Source of the DNA: Helicobacter sp. NHP19-003
GTDB lineage: Bacteria > Campylobacterota > Campylobacteria > Campylobacterales > Helicobacteraceae
Direction of reading: 5' to 3'
DNA length: 64,000 bases
Assembly: GCF_019703305.1 (NCBI RefSeq)
Contig: NZ_AP024814.1
Coordinates: forward strand, 1,364,001 to 1,428,000
The notes beneath the pieces are model-generated. The model searched no databases. It saw nothing but the letters and a program-made list of their open reading frames with translations, and was not told the DNA's origin. The position numbers and the translations under genes were made by a program. This document shows, piece by piece, positions 20,030 through 29,526 of the stretch; position 1 is the first letter of the stretch; each line of letters begins with the position of its first letter.

Positions 20030-20795
20030 GCTCCCCCGCCCACGCTAAAGCAAAGACCACTAAAAACACCGCTAAACCCGGCACCAGCACCAGCCACCAC
20101 ACCCCCGTAAAAATCGCCTGCGAAGCCTCGTTTAGCATGTTGCCTAAACTCGCCTCCCCCACTTTTAACCCCAGCCCAAAGAAACTAAGCAGGGCCTCGG
20201 CACTGATGGCATGCGCGCAGGTATTTGCTAAAAGCACAAACACGCTGTTCTTAGCCAAAGGCAAAATCTCTAAAAAGGCGATCTCAAGCCGACTTGCTCC
20301 CAAAGCCCGCTCATTGGTGATAAACTCCCTTGTGGCAATTTCTCTAAAGCTATCGGCTAAAACTTTTGCCATTTGCGGCCACAAAAAAAGCGATAACAGC
20401 CCGCCCAAGCCCAAAAGCCCTAGCCCCCGTTGGCTAAATGCGCTAAAAAGCAAAATCAACAATAAATTAGGCAAAGCCAAAAAGCCATCCAAAAAGCCCA
20501 GCAAGCCAGAGCGCCCCCACTTGGGCGCAAACAGCACTAAAAAAGCAAAGGCTAAGGCAATGACTAATGCCAAAAACCCCCCCACAAGCCCCACAAAAAC
20601 GGAGTTTCTTAAAGCAAACAAGAGTCTTGAAAACTCATCCCTGCCCAAAAAATCCGTACCTAACCAATGCGTGTGGCTTGGGGGCAACTTCAACGCCTCC
20701 AAATGTATGGCAGTCGGGTCAAAGGGTGCAAAAAGGGGCAAGCACAAGATCAAAAGCAAGCCCCCCAGCACAAGGATAAACTTCAACTTCACCAT
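20016..20795 (-). CDS. ABC transporter permease, DppC/NikC type
   Basis: 259-residue inner-membrane permease. After an N-terminal membrane segment comes HWLGTDFLGRDEFSRLLFAL, the signature of DppC/OppC/NikC proteins, then about five more segments with the EAA-type loop NERALGASRLEIAFLEILP that contacts the ATPase. Partner of the broken DppB-type permease just upstream (7-base overlap). Confidence 0.88.
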   Translation of the reverse strand: MVKLKFILVLGGLLLILCLPLFAPFDPTAIHLEALKLPPSHTHWLGTDFLGRDEFSRLLFALRNSVFVGLVGGFLALVIALAFAFLVLFAPKWGRSGLLGFLDGFLALPNLLLILLFSAFSQRGLGLLGLGGLLSLFLWPQMAKVLADSFREIATREFITNERALGASRLEIAFLEILPLAKNSVFVLLANTCAHAISAEALLSFFGLGLKVGEASLGNMLNEASQAIFTGVWWLVLVPGLAVFLVVFALAWAGERGRA

Positions 20796-21747
20796 TTGGG
20801 ATTAAGCCATTTTGCTAAAAGTGCCACGCCGACATTCAGCCCCACGACAAAAAAGGCACTCAACATGATGATGCTCAAGGCTAGAGGATAGTCTTTGTGT
20901 AAGAGGGCGTTGATGGTGCTTTGCCCGATCCCGCCAATGGAAAACACGCTCTCCACGACATAAGTCCCTCCCAAAATCGCTCCCGCGTTTGCTGCAAAAT
21001 ACCCCACAATGGGTAAAAAACAAAAGCGCAACACCAGCCAAAACCGCCACGCTCTACTCACCCCCCACGCTTGATAACTTAAGCAAAAAGGTTCTTTGAA
21101 AGTGTCTAGCACCACCGAGCGCACAAGGCGGGTGTAGATGGCTAAATGCGACAAGGTCAGAACACATATGGGCAAGAACATGTGGCGCATTAAATCGCCA
21201 AAAGTGGGGCTTGCGCCTATTTCACCCACCCCAGAGCTAGGCAACCAGCCTAAAAGCACGCTAAACAACATGATCGCCACTAACCCTAGCCAAAAACTCG
21301 GCACACTAAAAAAGCCTAGAGTGGTGTAAATGATCGTTTTATCCAGCCATGAGTCTTTAAAATACGCCCCAACCACCCCCAAAATCAACGCCAAAACAAA
21401 ACTGAGCCCAAAACTCGTTAACCCCAATATTAATGTGTAGGGCAAACCCTCTTTTAAAATGCTTGCCACACTCTCCCCACTTGCCAAACTAACCCCCAAA
21501 TCCCCCTTAAAAACCGCCCCAACCACTCAAAATAGCGCACCAAAAGAGGGCGATCTAGACCTAAATTTGCCAACAAGCGGGCTTTAAGAAGAGGGTTGGC
21601 TGCTTGCACACCATCGCCATAAATACCTGATAGCACACTCCCGCTTGACCAGTCCAGCGCCACAAACACCACAAAGCTAAAGACCAGCAAAAGCACACAT
21701 GCCCCCATAATTTTTCTAAACACAAAAGGCACTAATCCTTGCTCCAC
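20789..21747 (-). pseudogene. ABC transporter permease, DppB/NikB type, frameshifted
   Basis: The N-terminal frame (21454-21747) has the first membrane segment and LKARLLANLGLDRPLLVRYFEWL; the second frame (from 21526) continues with GAVFKGDLGVSLASGESVA and the permease core including YVVESVFSIGGIGQSTINAL. One base missing in the GGTTGGGG stretch near 21526-21533 breaks the gene; restoring it gives a normal permease of about 319 residues. Without this subunit the importer cannot work, so either the system is dying, phase-variable, or the base is a sequencing error. Its start overlaps the binding-protein gene by 16 bases. Confidence 0.82.
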
Positions 21748-23243
21748 TCGGCAACATCATAAGTGAACCTAGCCCCATGATGCCCTAAAATTGTGGGCTT
21801 GATGCCATGGACATTAGAGCGGTAGGCTAAGGGATAGCGCAAATACACCAAAAACGCAAAGGGCGGATTGTTGTGCAAATCCTCAATGAATTTAGCGTAC
21901 CACAATTTGCGAGTCGCCCTGCTTGTGGCGGTGCGGGCTTTGTTTAAAGCCAAGTCCACCGCTTGGTCGCTGTAGTGGTTGTAGTTCCACTCCATGTTTG
22001 TAGCAAAGATGCGGTAGGTTTGTAGGTCAGGGTCTAGGGGGCTGCCCCAGCCGATGATGAAGCTGTCCACTTTGCTGATTTCAAACGCCCCGTGGTTTTT
22101 GGCGATCGCTGTGGCTTTAATCCCCACTCTGGCTAACTCACTTTGTAAAATATTCGCCAAAGTTACCCTTAAAGGATCGGTGTTGAAGGCGTAAATGTCA
22201 AAGGCTAAAGGTTTGCCATTTTTATAAAAAACTTTGTCTTTCAGCACCCAGCCATCTTTTTTTAAGATTTCTTGGGCTTTGCCTGGGTCATAGGGGTAGG
22301 CTTTGGCTTTGGAGTCGTTTGCCCAGCTTGCTTGTATGGGGTTGTTAGCCACAAAGCCATAGCCGTGCAAGATTTTTTGGGCGATTAGGGGGCGGTTGAT
22401 GGCGTAGTTGATGGCAAGCCGCACAACTAAGGACTTTAAAAGAGGGTTGTCAAAGTTAAACATTAATGCCCGATAATCAGCACTCTTGCAATCTAAGATT
22501 TTAATGTGCGGATCGCTCTCCAAGCTCTTGCTTAAATTTGGCTCCACTAGGGCGACATCAATCGCCCCGCTCTTGACCTCATAGGTGCGGACATTGAAAT
22601 CGGGGACAATCTTTAACACGGCCTTTTTAGATTTGGGTGCACCCCGATAAAATTTGTCGTTGGCGACAAAGCTGATATACGCCCCCTTTTGCCAGCGCAC
22701 GAATTTAAAGGGCCCTGTGCCGATGGGGTGTTGATTGAAAGGGTCGGTGTTTAAATCCTTGCCCTCTAAGAGGTGTTTAGGCAAAATGCCGACACTCAAG
22801 ACATCTAAAAGCGGGGGGAAGGGGGCTTTTAGGGTGATTTTTAAGGTGTAAGCGTCTAGTACCTGCACGCTTTTGATCTCGCTAAAATTCGCCCGCGCGG
22901 GGGCGTTGAGCTTAGGATTTTGGGCTTGCTCTAGAGTGAATTTGACATCTTGCGCACTGAAGGACTTGCCATCATGCCACAAAACGCCCTTTCTTAAGTG
23001 AAACACCCAAATTAAGCCATCGGGGCTCACCTCCCAGCTTGTAGCTAAATCGGGTTGTGGGCGCATGTCGGGGCTAAGACGGGTCAATCCGCTAAAGACA
23101 AAATCGAGCGCGCTGTCGTGGTCCTCGTCAAAAAGGGGGTTGATGCGGGCGGTCTCGTTCTCCACGCCGATGACTAAAGTATCTTTAGGAGTCGCGGCAA
23201 AAAGGGGGAGTGCCAACAAACAAGCAAGGAGAAATCTCAACAT
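21732..23243 (-). CDS. Periplasmic substrate-binding protein, family 5 (peptide/nickel)
   Basis: 503 residues with a signal peptide (MLRFLLACLLALPLFAATPK), then the SBP family 5 fold: PDLATSWEVSPDGLIWVFHLR, HDGKSFSAQDVKFTLE, HPIGTGPFKF. It captures the substrate for the ABC importer encoded downstream. Nickel or a nickel chelate is plausible: the partner ATPases are short and Nik-like, a His-His pair sits near the C-terminus (about residues 488-489), where NikZ-type proteins carry metal-binding histidines, and a urease-rich Helicobacter needs nickel. A TATTATT heptamer at 23268-23274 resembles one half of a NikR operator, but the second half is missing. Peptide remains possible. Confidence 0.85.
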   Translation of the reverse strand: MLRFLLACLLALPLFAATPKDTLVIGVENETARINPLFDEDHDSALDFVFSGLTRLSPDMRPQPDLATSWEVSPDGLIWVFHLRKGVLWHDGKSFSAQDVKFTLEQAQNPKLNAPARANFSEIKSVQVLDAYTLKITLKAPFPPLLDVLSVGILPKHLLEGKDLNTDPFNQHPIGTGPFKFVRWQKGAYISFVANDKFYRGAPKSKKAVLKIVPDFNVRTYEVKSGAIDVALVEPNLSKSLESDPHIKILDCKSADYRALMFNFDNPLLKSLVVRLAINYAINRPLIAQKILHGYGFVANNPIQASWANDSKAKAYPYDPGKAQEILKKDGWVLKDKVFYKNGKPLAFDIYAFNTDPLRVTLANILQSELARVGIKATAIAKNHGAFEISKVDSFIIGWGSPLDPDLQTYRIFATNMEWNYNHYSDQAVDLALNKARTATSRATRKLWYAKFIEDLHNNPPFAFLVYLRYPLAYRSNVHGIKPTILGHHGARFTYDVAEWSKD

Positions 23244-23322
23244 AGTGTTCCTTTAGTGCTATGTTTGTATTATTAGTATGATTTTCTTAAAAGATGGTTA
23301 ACGGATAGGTGTTTTTTATCTC

Positions 23323-23347
23323 AAAGCGCGCATAAGGCACGCGCTTT
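23323..23347 (-). terminator. Hairpin after the 67-residue protein gene
   Basis: AAAGCGCG (23323-23330) and CGCGCTTT (23340-23347) form a perfect 8-bp stem with a 9-base loop, 18 bases beyond the stop of the minus-strand small gene. On the plus strand it is followed by TT and on the minus strand by GAGATAAAA, so the T run is poor; it may separate this gene from the ABC operon. Confidence 0.4.
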
Positions 23348-23364
23348 TTAAGTGGCTGGCCGGA

Positions 23365-23568
23365 TTAGACCTCTGTGCACTTTTTTTTGAGGGTTGCACT
23401 GTGTGCTGGAGAGACAGGAGCGGTGTGCGTTAAAGCCACTTGGGCATACTGCGCCCGCAAGCCATCTAAGCGCACCTTAGCGGCGGCGCATTCCGTTCGT
23501 AAGTAACCCAGTTGTTTTTGTAAAGCATCCAACAGCAAGACGAGTTTAGCATGTTGTTGTGCATTCAT
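23365..23568 (-). CDS. Small helical protein of unknown function
   Basis: 67 residues. A perfect AAGGAG site lies 6 bases before the ATG, which supports a real gene. The N-terminal two thirds (LVLLLDALQKQLGYLRTECAAAKVRLDGLRAQYAQV) have heptad-like spacing of leucines and valines and should form an amphipathic helix or coiled coil; the tail is Ser/Thr/Lys-rich. No signal peptide. Not recognised. It stands alone between the glucose and ABC operons. Confidence 0.6.
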   Translation of the reverse strand: MNAQQHAKLVLLLDALQKQLGYLRTECAAAKVRLDGLRAQYAQVALTHTAPVSPAHSATLKKKCTEV

Positions 23569-23625
23569 CTCGACTCCTTGACTTAATTTAAGCTCCTAGT
23601 CTAGCACTTTCTTTTAAATGCTTGC

Positions 23626-24849
23626 TTAATGGACATGCGTGCGCTCTCTAACAGAGTAAAAATAGACCGCAAAGACCAAGATATAAACATAGCACGCCAT
23701 AGGCACCATGTAAGAGATCAAAATCCCAAAGCTGTGTATGTCGGCGATGTAACCCTGGATGATGGGCACAACCGCCCCCCCCACAATCGCCATGCAGACA
23801 ATCCCAGAAGCTTGGCTTGTGAATCGCCCCAAGCCCTTTGTGGCTAGAGAAAAGATCGTGGGGAACATGATGGAGTTAAACAGCCCGATGGAGAGTAAAA
23901 AGTAAATGCTTGTGGCGTTGTGTAAGGCCAAAGCGATGCCAAGCAAGAGAATATTTACACTCGCATTGAAGGCAAGGCATTTGTGGGGGGCGATTTTTTG
24001 CATGACTAAGCTGCCGATGAAACGCCCCACCATCGCCCCACCCCAGTAGTAGATCAAATTGTGCGAGCCGACTTTTTCAGGGATGTGGGCGATTTCCTCC
24101 ATCGTTAAGACCAAGAATGAGCCGATCGACACCTCTCCACCCACATAAAAAAAAATCGCTCCTGCCCCAAAGACAAAATGGCGGTACTCTAGCGCACTTT
24201 TTTTGCCATCGTGGTTGTGTTCGCTGATTTGCTCGGCTCTCTCACGCACATCGGGCAGTTTCAAAAAATAGACAATGATCCCTAAGACAATCAATGTCCC
24301 GGCGATCATTAAATAGGGGATTTGCACCGATTGTGCCTCTTTGACCTTGTCGATGATTTTATCGGTGTTAGAGGCAATCAAATACGCCCCAAAAAGTGGC
24401 CCAAGGGTGGTGCCCAAAGAGTTAAAGGCCTGCACTAAAGTGAGCGCGCTGGCCTCTTTGCCGGGGGCTAGCAAAGTTACAAAGGGGTTGCCAGCGGTTT
24501 GTAAAAGTACGACCCCACTGGCTAAAATAAAGAGTGCTCCTAAGAAAATGGGATAGGACGCTGTGGAGGCAGCGGGGTAGAATAAAATACAGCCGATCGC
24601 GCTGAGTAAAAAGCCCCCCACCACGCCGGCGGGGTAGCCGATTTTCTCCAGCAATTTGCCGAAAAATCCGCCCGTGATGAAGTAAGCCCCAAAGAAACAA
24701 AACTGCACCAAAGCCGCCTCTGTGTGGTTGAGCTCAAAGATTTTTTTCAAGTGTGGGATCAGCACATCGTTTAAAACGGTGATGAAGCCCATCGCAAAAA
24801 ACAAAGCGGTCAAGGCCGCGAGTGCAAAAGTGTTGCTCTTGGTTTGCAT
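23626..24849 (-). CDS. gluP: Glucose/galactose transporter (MFS)
   Basis: 407-residue major facilitator of the fucose/glucose-galactose permease family, with 12 membrane segments. Visible family marks: FFAMGFITVLNDVLIPHLK at the N-terminus, LLQTAGNPFVTLLAPGKEAS in segment 4, and AIVGGAVVPIIQGYIAD near the end. In Helicobacter GluP is the sodium-dependent importer of glucose. The gene is the last of gluP-pgi-glk-pgl-zwf and begins right at the end of pgi, so sugar uptake is co-expressed with its catabolism. Confidence 0.93.
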   Translation of the reverse strand: MQTKSNTFALAALTALFFAMGFITVLNDVLIPHLKKIFELNHTEAALVQFCFFGAYFITGGFFGKLLEKIGYPAGVVGGFLLSAIGCILFYPAASTASYPIFLGALFILASGVVLLQTAGNPFVTLLAPGKEASALTLVQAFNSLGTTLGPLFGAYLIASNTDKIIDKVKEAQSVQIPYLMIAGTLIVLGIIVYFLKLPDVRERAEQISEHNHDGKKSALEYRHFVFGAGAIFFYVGGEVSIGSFLVLTMEEIAHIPEKVGSHNLIYYWGGAMVGRFIGSLVMQKIAPHKCLAFNASVNILLLGIALALHNATSIYFLLSIGLFNSIMFPTIFSLATKGLGRFTSQASGIVCMAIVGGAVVPIIQGYIADIHSFGILISYMVPMACYVYILVFAVYFYSVRERTHVH

Positions 24850-26499
24850 TTAAACTCCTTTGTTAAACGCTTGATAGACTTCTACTAAGTGTTGTGTAGA
24901 AGCGTCTAGGGGCTTTGTGGGGCTTTTGCCCTTAAGGCGTTCCAAAATGCCCTTTGCCAACTCTTTACCCAATTCCACCCCCCACTGGTCAAAACTATTG
25001 ATGTTCCAAACCACGCCTTGCACGAAGATTTTGTGTTCGTAAAGGGCGATGAGTGCCCCCACACTCTTAGGACAAATAGTGTCTAGCAAAATCACATTGC
25101 TAGGGCGGTTGCCCGAAAACACCCGATGGTGCGCTAAACTCTTGGCTTTCTCTGCATCCTTTCCCATGTCTATGAGCTCTTGGTAAGCCTGCTTATAGTC
25201 CTTGCCCTGCATAAAGGCCTGGGCTTGGGCAAACATATTGCTCACTAAAATGTCGTGGTGTTCGGGTAAATGCCCCTCTTTGCTTAAGGACACGATGAAG
25301 TCAATTGGGCTGATGTGCGTGCCCTGGTGCAAGAGTTGAAAAAACGCATGTTGGGAGTTGATCCCCAAATCCCCCCAAATGATGGGTCCTGTGTCGTAGT
25401 CTACGGCTTGTCCCTCTAAAGTGGTGCTCTTGCCATTGCTCTCCATGTCCAACTGTTGGATGAATCTAGGGAAGTAGCGCAAGTACTGGTCATAAGGGGC
25501 GATGAGGTGGCTGCCTGCATCGAACAGATTGATGTACCAAATGCCAAGTAGGGCTAAAATCACAGGCATGTTGCGCTCAAAAGGGGCGTTTTTAAAGTGC
25601 TCATCCATTTCATACGCCCCACACAACAAATCTTTAAAATTCTGTTTGCCTAAATAAATCATGATCGAAAGCCCGATCGCCGACCACAGACTATAACGCC
25701 CCCCTACCCAATTCCAGAAGCTAAACATGTTTTGTGTGTCGATCCCAAAGGCTTGCACGGCTTCTTTATTCGTGGAAACGGCGACAAAGTGTTTAGCAAT
25801 GTGGGCTTCATTGAGCGCATGGGCTAAAAACCATTGCCTAGCGCTTAGGGCGTTAGTTAGGGTTTCTTGTGTAGAAAAAGTCTTAGACGCCACAATGAAA
25901 AGCGTGGTTTCCGGGTGGATTTTGTCCAACACGCCCTGTAATTGTGTCCCGTCCACATTAGACACAAAGTACATATTCAAACGGGGGCTGGCAAAGTGGC
26001 GCAACGCCTTACACACCATTAAAGAGCCCAAATCTGAGCCACCGATGCCAATATTGACCACATCGGTGATGACCTGATTTGTGTAGCCCAGCCACTCCCC
26101 ACAGCGCACCATGTCGCTAAACTTCTCCATGCGTTCTAAAACTTGGTACACCTGAGGCAAGACATCCACGCCATCTACAAAAATAGGCTCTTGCCCCTGA
26201 TAACGCAAAGCCGTATGCAAAGCGGCGCGTTCTTCTGTACTGTTGATTTTCTCGCCGCTAAACATGGCTTGGATTTTTTCAGCTAGCCCGCACTCTTTGG
26301 CTAAGTCCCTTAGAAGTTTTAAAGTCGTGTCGTCTATGCGGTTTTTAGAGTAATCTAAACTCACAGAGCCATTTTTTAAAAAATATCGTTTGGCACGCTG
26401 GGGGTCGGCTTGAAACATGTCTTTCATGTGTTGCTGTTTCATGCCCTCAAAATGTTCTTGTAGGGCTTTAAAGGCGGCAAGTTGTGTCAAGGCTTTCAT
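24850..26499 (-). CDS. pgi: Glucose-6-phosphate isomerase
   Basis: Interconverts glucose 6-phosphate and fructose 6-phosphate. 549 residues, full length. Signatures: [12 protein letters not shown], the [15 protein letters not shown] loop (PGI signature 1) and [13 protein letters not shown] (signature 2). Overlaps the end of glk by 4 bases and is followed directly by gluP. In this operon it links the Entner-Doudoroff and gluconeogenic branches. Confidence 0.97.
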   Translation of the reverse strand: MKALTQLAAFKALQEHFEGMKQQHMKDMFQADPQRAKRYFLKNGSVSLDYSKNRIDDTTLKLLRDLAKECGLAEKIQAMFSGEKINSTEERAALHTALRYQGQEPIFVDGVDVLPQVYQVLERMEKFSDMVRCGEWLGYTNQVITDVVNIGIGGSDLGSLMVCKALRHFASPRLNMYFVSNVDGTQLQGVLDKIHPETTLFIVASKTFSTQETLTNALSARQWFLAHALNEAHIAKHFVAVSTNKEAVQAFGIDTQNMFSFWNWVGGRYSLWSAIGLSIMIYLGKQNFKDLLCGAYEMDEHFKNAPFERNMPVILALLGIWYINLFDAGSHLIAPYDQYLRYFPRFIQQLDMESNGKSTTLEGQAVDYDTGPIIWGDLGINSQHAFFQLLHQGTHISPIDFIVSLSKEGHLPEHHDILVSNMFAQAQAFMQGKDYKQAYQELIDMGKDAEKAKSLAHHRVFSGNRPSNVILLDTICPKSVGALIALYEHKIFVQGVVWNINSFDQWGVELGKELAKGILERLKGKSPTKPLDASTQHLVEVYQAFNKGV

Positions 26500-27482
26500 G
26501 CGTTCTCTTTGCGTAGGTGGTTTTCTAGGGCGATGCCAACCCCAGCAATGCCGGGATATTTAGCCAGCACTACATACACGGGGATTGCAGCCAAGTAGGC
26601 ATCAAAGCGCCCTTTGTTTTCAAAGCGGATTCGAAAGGGGGAGGTTTTGAAGTACTCGAGAAAGCGCGGGATGATCCCCCCACACAAATACACCCCACTC
26701 CTTGCGCCCAAAACCAAAGCCATGTTAGAAGCCACTGTGCCTAAAATTGTGCAAAATAAGTCTAAAGTCAAACGGCATAGGGGGGAATTGCCGCTTAGGG
26801 CTTGCTCGCCGATGCGCTTTGGAGTCATTTGAGAGGATTTGATCCCCTCTCTGTTTGCCAAAGCCTCGTAGATCAACACCAGCCCCGCCCCGCTTAAAAA
26901 GCGCTCAGCGGACACATGCCCGTATTTTTTCTTGGCGTACTTCCATAGCATGATCTCAGTGTCGTCAAAAGGCGCAAAGCTCACATGCCCGCCCTCGCCC
27001 GCCAAAGCCACATACGAGCCATCATGGCAGGGGATGAGTGCACTGACCCCTAACCCCGTGCCAGGTCCTATCACGAGCTTGGGCGCACCAATGGCACACA
27101 TTGTCCCGCCCACTTGCACCAGCTCCTCCTCTTTGAGTTGAGAAATGCCATAGGCTTGGGCGGTGAAGTCGTTGATGACCAAGAGCGTAGAAAAGCCCAA
27201 TGCTTGGCGGGTGGTTTCCACAGAAAACGCCCAGTGATGGTTGGTCATCTGTATCCAATCGCCCACCACAGGGTTAGCCAGCGCAAAGGCGGCGTGTTTG
27301 ATGTTTGGATGCCCCATATCTTTAAGATAACGCCTTGTGGCATCCACAATCGTGTCAAAATCTTGACAAGCTAAAACCTCTACAGATTCTAATTGCCCGG
27401 GGGCGACCTCTAGTCCAAAGCGGGCGTTTGTCCCCCCGATGTCGGCTAAAAGGCGCGGATAGTTGTCAGGCGCAGTAGACAT
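26496..27482 (-). CDS. glk: Glucokinase
   Basis: ATP-dependent phosphorylation of glucose to glucose 6-phosphate. 328 residues, ROK-independent bacterial glucokinase type: N-terminal phosphate loop [15 protein letters not shown], the [11 protein letters not shown] glucose-binding stretch, GPGTGLGVS and GEGGHVSF. The N-terminus overlaps the end of pgl by 17 bases. First enzymatic step after GluP. Confidence 0.97.
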   Translation of the reverse strand: MSTAPDNYPRLLADIGGTNARFGLEVAPGQLESVEVLACQDFDTIVDATRRYLKDMGHPNIKHAAFALANPVVGDWIQMTNHHWAFSVETTRQALGFSTLLVINDFTAQAYGISQLKEEELVQVGGTMCAIGAPKLVIGPGTGLGVSALIPCHDGSYVALAGEGGHVSFAPFDDTEIMLWKYAKKKYGHVSAERFLSGAGLVLIYEALANREGIKSSQMTPKRIGEQALSGNSPLCRLTLDLFCTILGTVASNMALVLGARSGVYLCGGIIPRFLEYFKTSPFRIRFENKGRFDAYLAAIPVYVVLAKYPGIAGVGIALENHLRKENA

Positions 27483-28140
27483 GGCAAACCACCTTTTGAG
27501 AATGCAAGATGTAAGAAATGGGTAAACTAGGTTCTAGGGCAAGACATGCACGCTCAAACACCGCCCTTTTTTGATCCCCGCTGATGAGTAAAAACAATTC
27601 TTGGCAACTTTCAAGTGCCTTTAAGGACATGCTCAGGCGTTTAAAGGGCGCACTTGTGGGGGTTGTAGCGACGATGGGTTCTTTGCTGGTTAGGGCGTTT
27701 TCATACTCAGGCGCACAGGCAAAGAGCGAAGCCGTGTGCCCATCTGCGCCCATGCCAAGCACTGCCAAATCGGACTGCGTGTAGCTCGCTCTCGCATGTT
27801 TTAACATCTCTTCAGTGCTGACACTCGAGTCCAAGACTAGGGGCGTGAAAGGGGCGGCTTGGGCTTTGTTTTTCAAAAAATGCGTGTGCACCAACAGGGC
27901 GTTGTTTTCAGGGTCCATCAAGGGCAAAACCCTCTCATCCACGAGGCTGATGCGGCACTTGCCCCACTCTAGGGGCATTTGGCTCAACTCTTGCAAAAAC
28001 AAAATGGGCGACTTACCCCCTGAGAGGGCAAGCCCTGTGCGCTCTTTCACGCTTAAAATCCGCCTCAGTTGCGTGGCGATCTCAATAGCTAGAGCCTGCG
28101 CGCTCTCTTTGGGGCTGTTGAAAGAATAAAGTTTAAACAT
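27466..28140 (-). CDS. pgl: 6-phosphogluconolactonase
   Basis: Hydrolyses 6-phosphogluconolactone to 6-phosphogluconate. Marks: [11 protein letters not shown] and [14 protein letters not shown], both typical of the DevB/SOL type. I chose ATG 28140 ([15 protein letters not shown], 224 residues); a longer frame reaches 28197, but its extra 19 residues fall in the end of zwf and have no family counterpart. With this start, zwf and pgl overlap by 8 bases (ATGTTTAA), typical coupling. Confidence 0.93.
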   Translation of the reverse strand: MFKLYSFNSPKESAQALAIEIATQLRRILSVKERTGLALSGGKSPILFLQELSQMPLEWGKCRISLVDERVLPLMDPENNALLVHTHFLKNKAQAAPFTPLVLDSSVSTEEMLKHARASYTQSDLAVLGMGADGHTASLFACAPEYENALTSKEPIVATTPTSAPFKRLSMSLKALESCQELFLLISGDQKRAVFERACLALEPSLPISYILHSQKVVCHVYCA

Positions 28141-29455
28141 GGGCAAACCACTCCCGGTTGTCTTGATGTAAGAGATCAAAGGCGGCCTGTGGCCCAAAGC
28201 TGCCGACCGTATAGGGCAAGAGGGGGGTTAGGTTTTCATGCCAACTTTGTAAAATAGGGTCTACAAAGCTCCAAGCGGCTTCTAGCTCGTCTTGGTGGTT
28301 GAAGGGGGCTTGGTTGCCCGCCACCACCTCTAAAATCAGCCGCTCATAAGCGTCCATCCCCGAATCTAGCGTGCTTTTCAAAGCCCCCATGCCCTGCAGT
28401 TGCAGCTCTAGGCTACACTGGGGCTGTATGGTGTAAACCAGGGCCTGTGGAGGGCCCTTAAACACAAAGACCACTTGCACCAAGGATATACCCATGCGCT
28501 TGCCCGTGCGCAGGTAAAAAGGCACGCCCTGCCAGCTTGGGTGGTCTAACTCCAGCTTTAAAGCGACAAAAGTTTCCGTTTGGCTGTTGTGGTTTACTTG
28601 CTCTTCCTCTGTATACCCCTTTAACCCCCCGCCTGCTATGTATTGCCCCCGCACGACTTGACTTTTTAGGGCTGCTCGGCTTAGGGGTTTTAGGCTTTTT
28701 AGAATTTCTAACTTCGCTTGCCTCGTGCGTTCTATAGGGATGTTTGCGGGGATGGTGCTTAGGGCAAGTATTTGCAACATATGGTTTTGGAGCATGTCGC
28801 GCAAAGCCCCCATCGGGTCATAAAAGCCTCCGCGGCTCTCCACTCCTAATGTCTCTAACACGCTGACTTGCACATGGTCTAAGTAATTTGCCCCAAGCAA
28901 GCCGGCTAAAAAGGGATTGTTGTGGCGCAAGTAAAAGAGATTGTGCACGCTTTGTTTGCCTAAGTAGTGGTCGATGCGGTAAATTTGCTCTTCTTTGAAG
29001 TGTTGCCCGATTTCTTGGCAAATCTCTTGGCAAGATTTTAAATCCGTGCCCAAAGGCTTTTCCAACACGATTTTGATATTGGGGGTGTTTAAGCCCACAG
29101 CGGCGAGGTTTTGGCAGGCTTTGGCAAAAAACTCTGGGGCGATGGAGAAGTAAATGATTGTGTTGGGATGGGTGGCTTGAAGTGCCTTAAAATCCTCTAG
29201 CCTTGTCAAATCTAGGGGGGTATAACTGATGTTTGCGCTAAAATCCTCCCACGCACTGGGGTCTAGACTTTTGATATATTCTTGTGCCCTTGTGTTGAGT
29301 TTGTCTAGAAACTCTGGTGTGCTTAAGGGGCTTTTGGCGCAAGCGCAGATGCTGGGTTTTAGGCCTGCTTGGCTTGCCCTAAACAGGGCGGGGAAGATTT
29401 TGCGCATGGCCAAATCGCCCGTGGCCCCTAGTAAGATGAAGTGGCACTCTTGCAT
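28133..29455 (-). CDS. zwf: Glucose-6-phosphate 1-dehydrogenase
   Basis: Oxidises glucose 6-phosphate to 6-phosphogluconolactone, giving NADPH. 440 residues. The N-terminal nucleotide fold has LLGATGDLAMRKIFPALF, the catalytic motif is RIDHYLGKQSV, and the C-terminal half has PFYLRTGKRM. First gene of the minus-strand operon zwf-pgl-glk-pgi-gluP, with an AAAAAGGAGAG ribosome site, divergent from edd. Confidence 0.97.
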   Translation of the reverse strand: MQECHFILLGATGDLAMRKIFPALFRASQAGLKPSICACAKSPLSTPEFLDKLNTRAQEYIKSLDPSAWEDFSANISYTPLDLTRLEDFKALQATHPNTIIYFSIAPEFFAKACQNLAAVGLNTPNIKIVLEKPLGTDLKSCQEICQEIGQHFKEEQIYRIDHYLGKQSVHNLFYLRHNNPFLAGLLGANYLDHVQVSVLETLGVESRGGFYDPMGALRDMLQNHMLQILALSTIPANIPIERTRQAKLEILKSLKPLSRAALKSQVVRGQYIAGGGLKGYTEEEQVNHNSQTETFVALKLELDHPSWQGVPFYLRTGKRMGISLVQVVFVFKGPPQALVYTIQPQCSLELQLQGMGALKSTLDSGMDAYERLILEVVAGNQAPFNHQDELEAAWSFVDPILQSWHENLTPLLPYTVGSFGPQAAFDLLHQDNREWFAHV

Positions 29456-29482
29456 GGCTCTCCTTTTTTAGAGATTTTAAAA

Positions 29483-29495
29483 ATTGTAGTATCAT
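29483..29495. promoter_or_regulatory. Divergent -10 boxes for zwf and edd
   Basis: In the 71-base gap between zwf and edd, TACAAT on the minus strand (29483-29488) and TATCAT on the plus strand (29490-29495) lie almost on top of each other. The two halves of the Entner-Doudoroff genes thus start from overlapping promoters and could be controlled together. No repressor site is evident. Confidence 0.55.
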
Positions 29496-29526
29496 TGCGC
29501 CCATAAACGACTATACGGAGGTACAC

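Noticed and set aside
20137-20805. 222-codon plus-strand frame opposite the DppC-type permease
   Set aside because: Composition (Lys/Ser/Ala/Pro-rich) is what the complement of a Leu/Gly-rich membrane protein gives; no ribosome site.
23244-23300. NikR operator before the binding protein gene
   Set aside because: Only one TATTATT half is present; no AATAATA at the required spacing.
28141-28197. N-terminal extension of 6-phosphogluconolactonase
   Set aside because: The 19 extra codons lie within zwf, have no ribosome site and no family counterpart; ATG 28140 is preferred.
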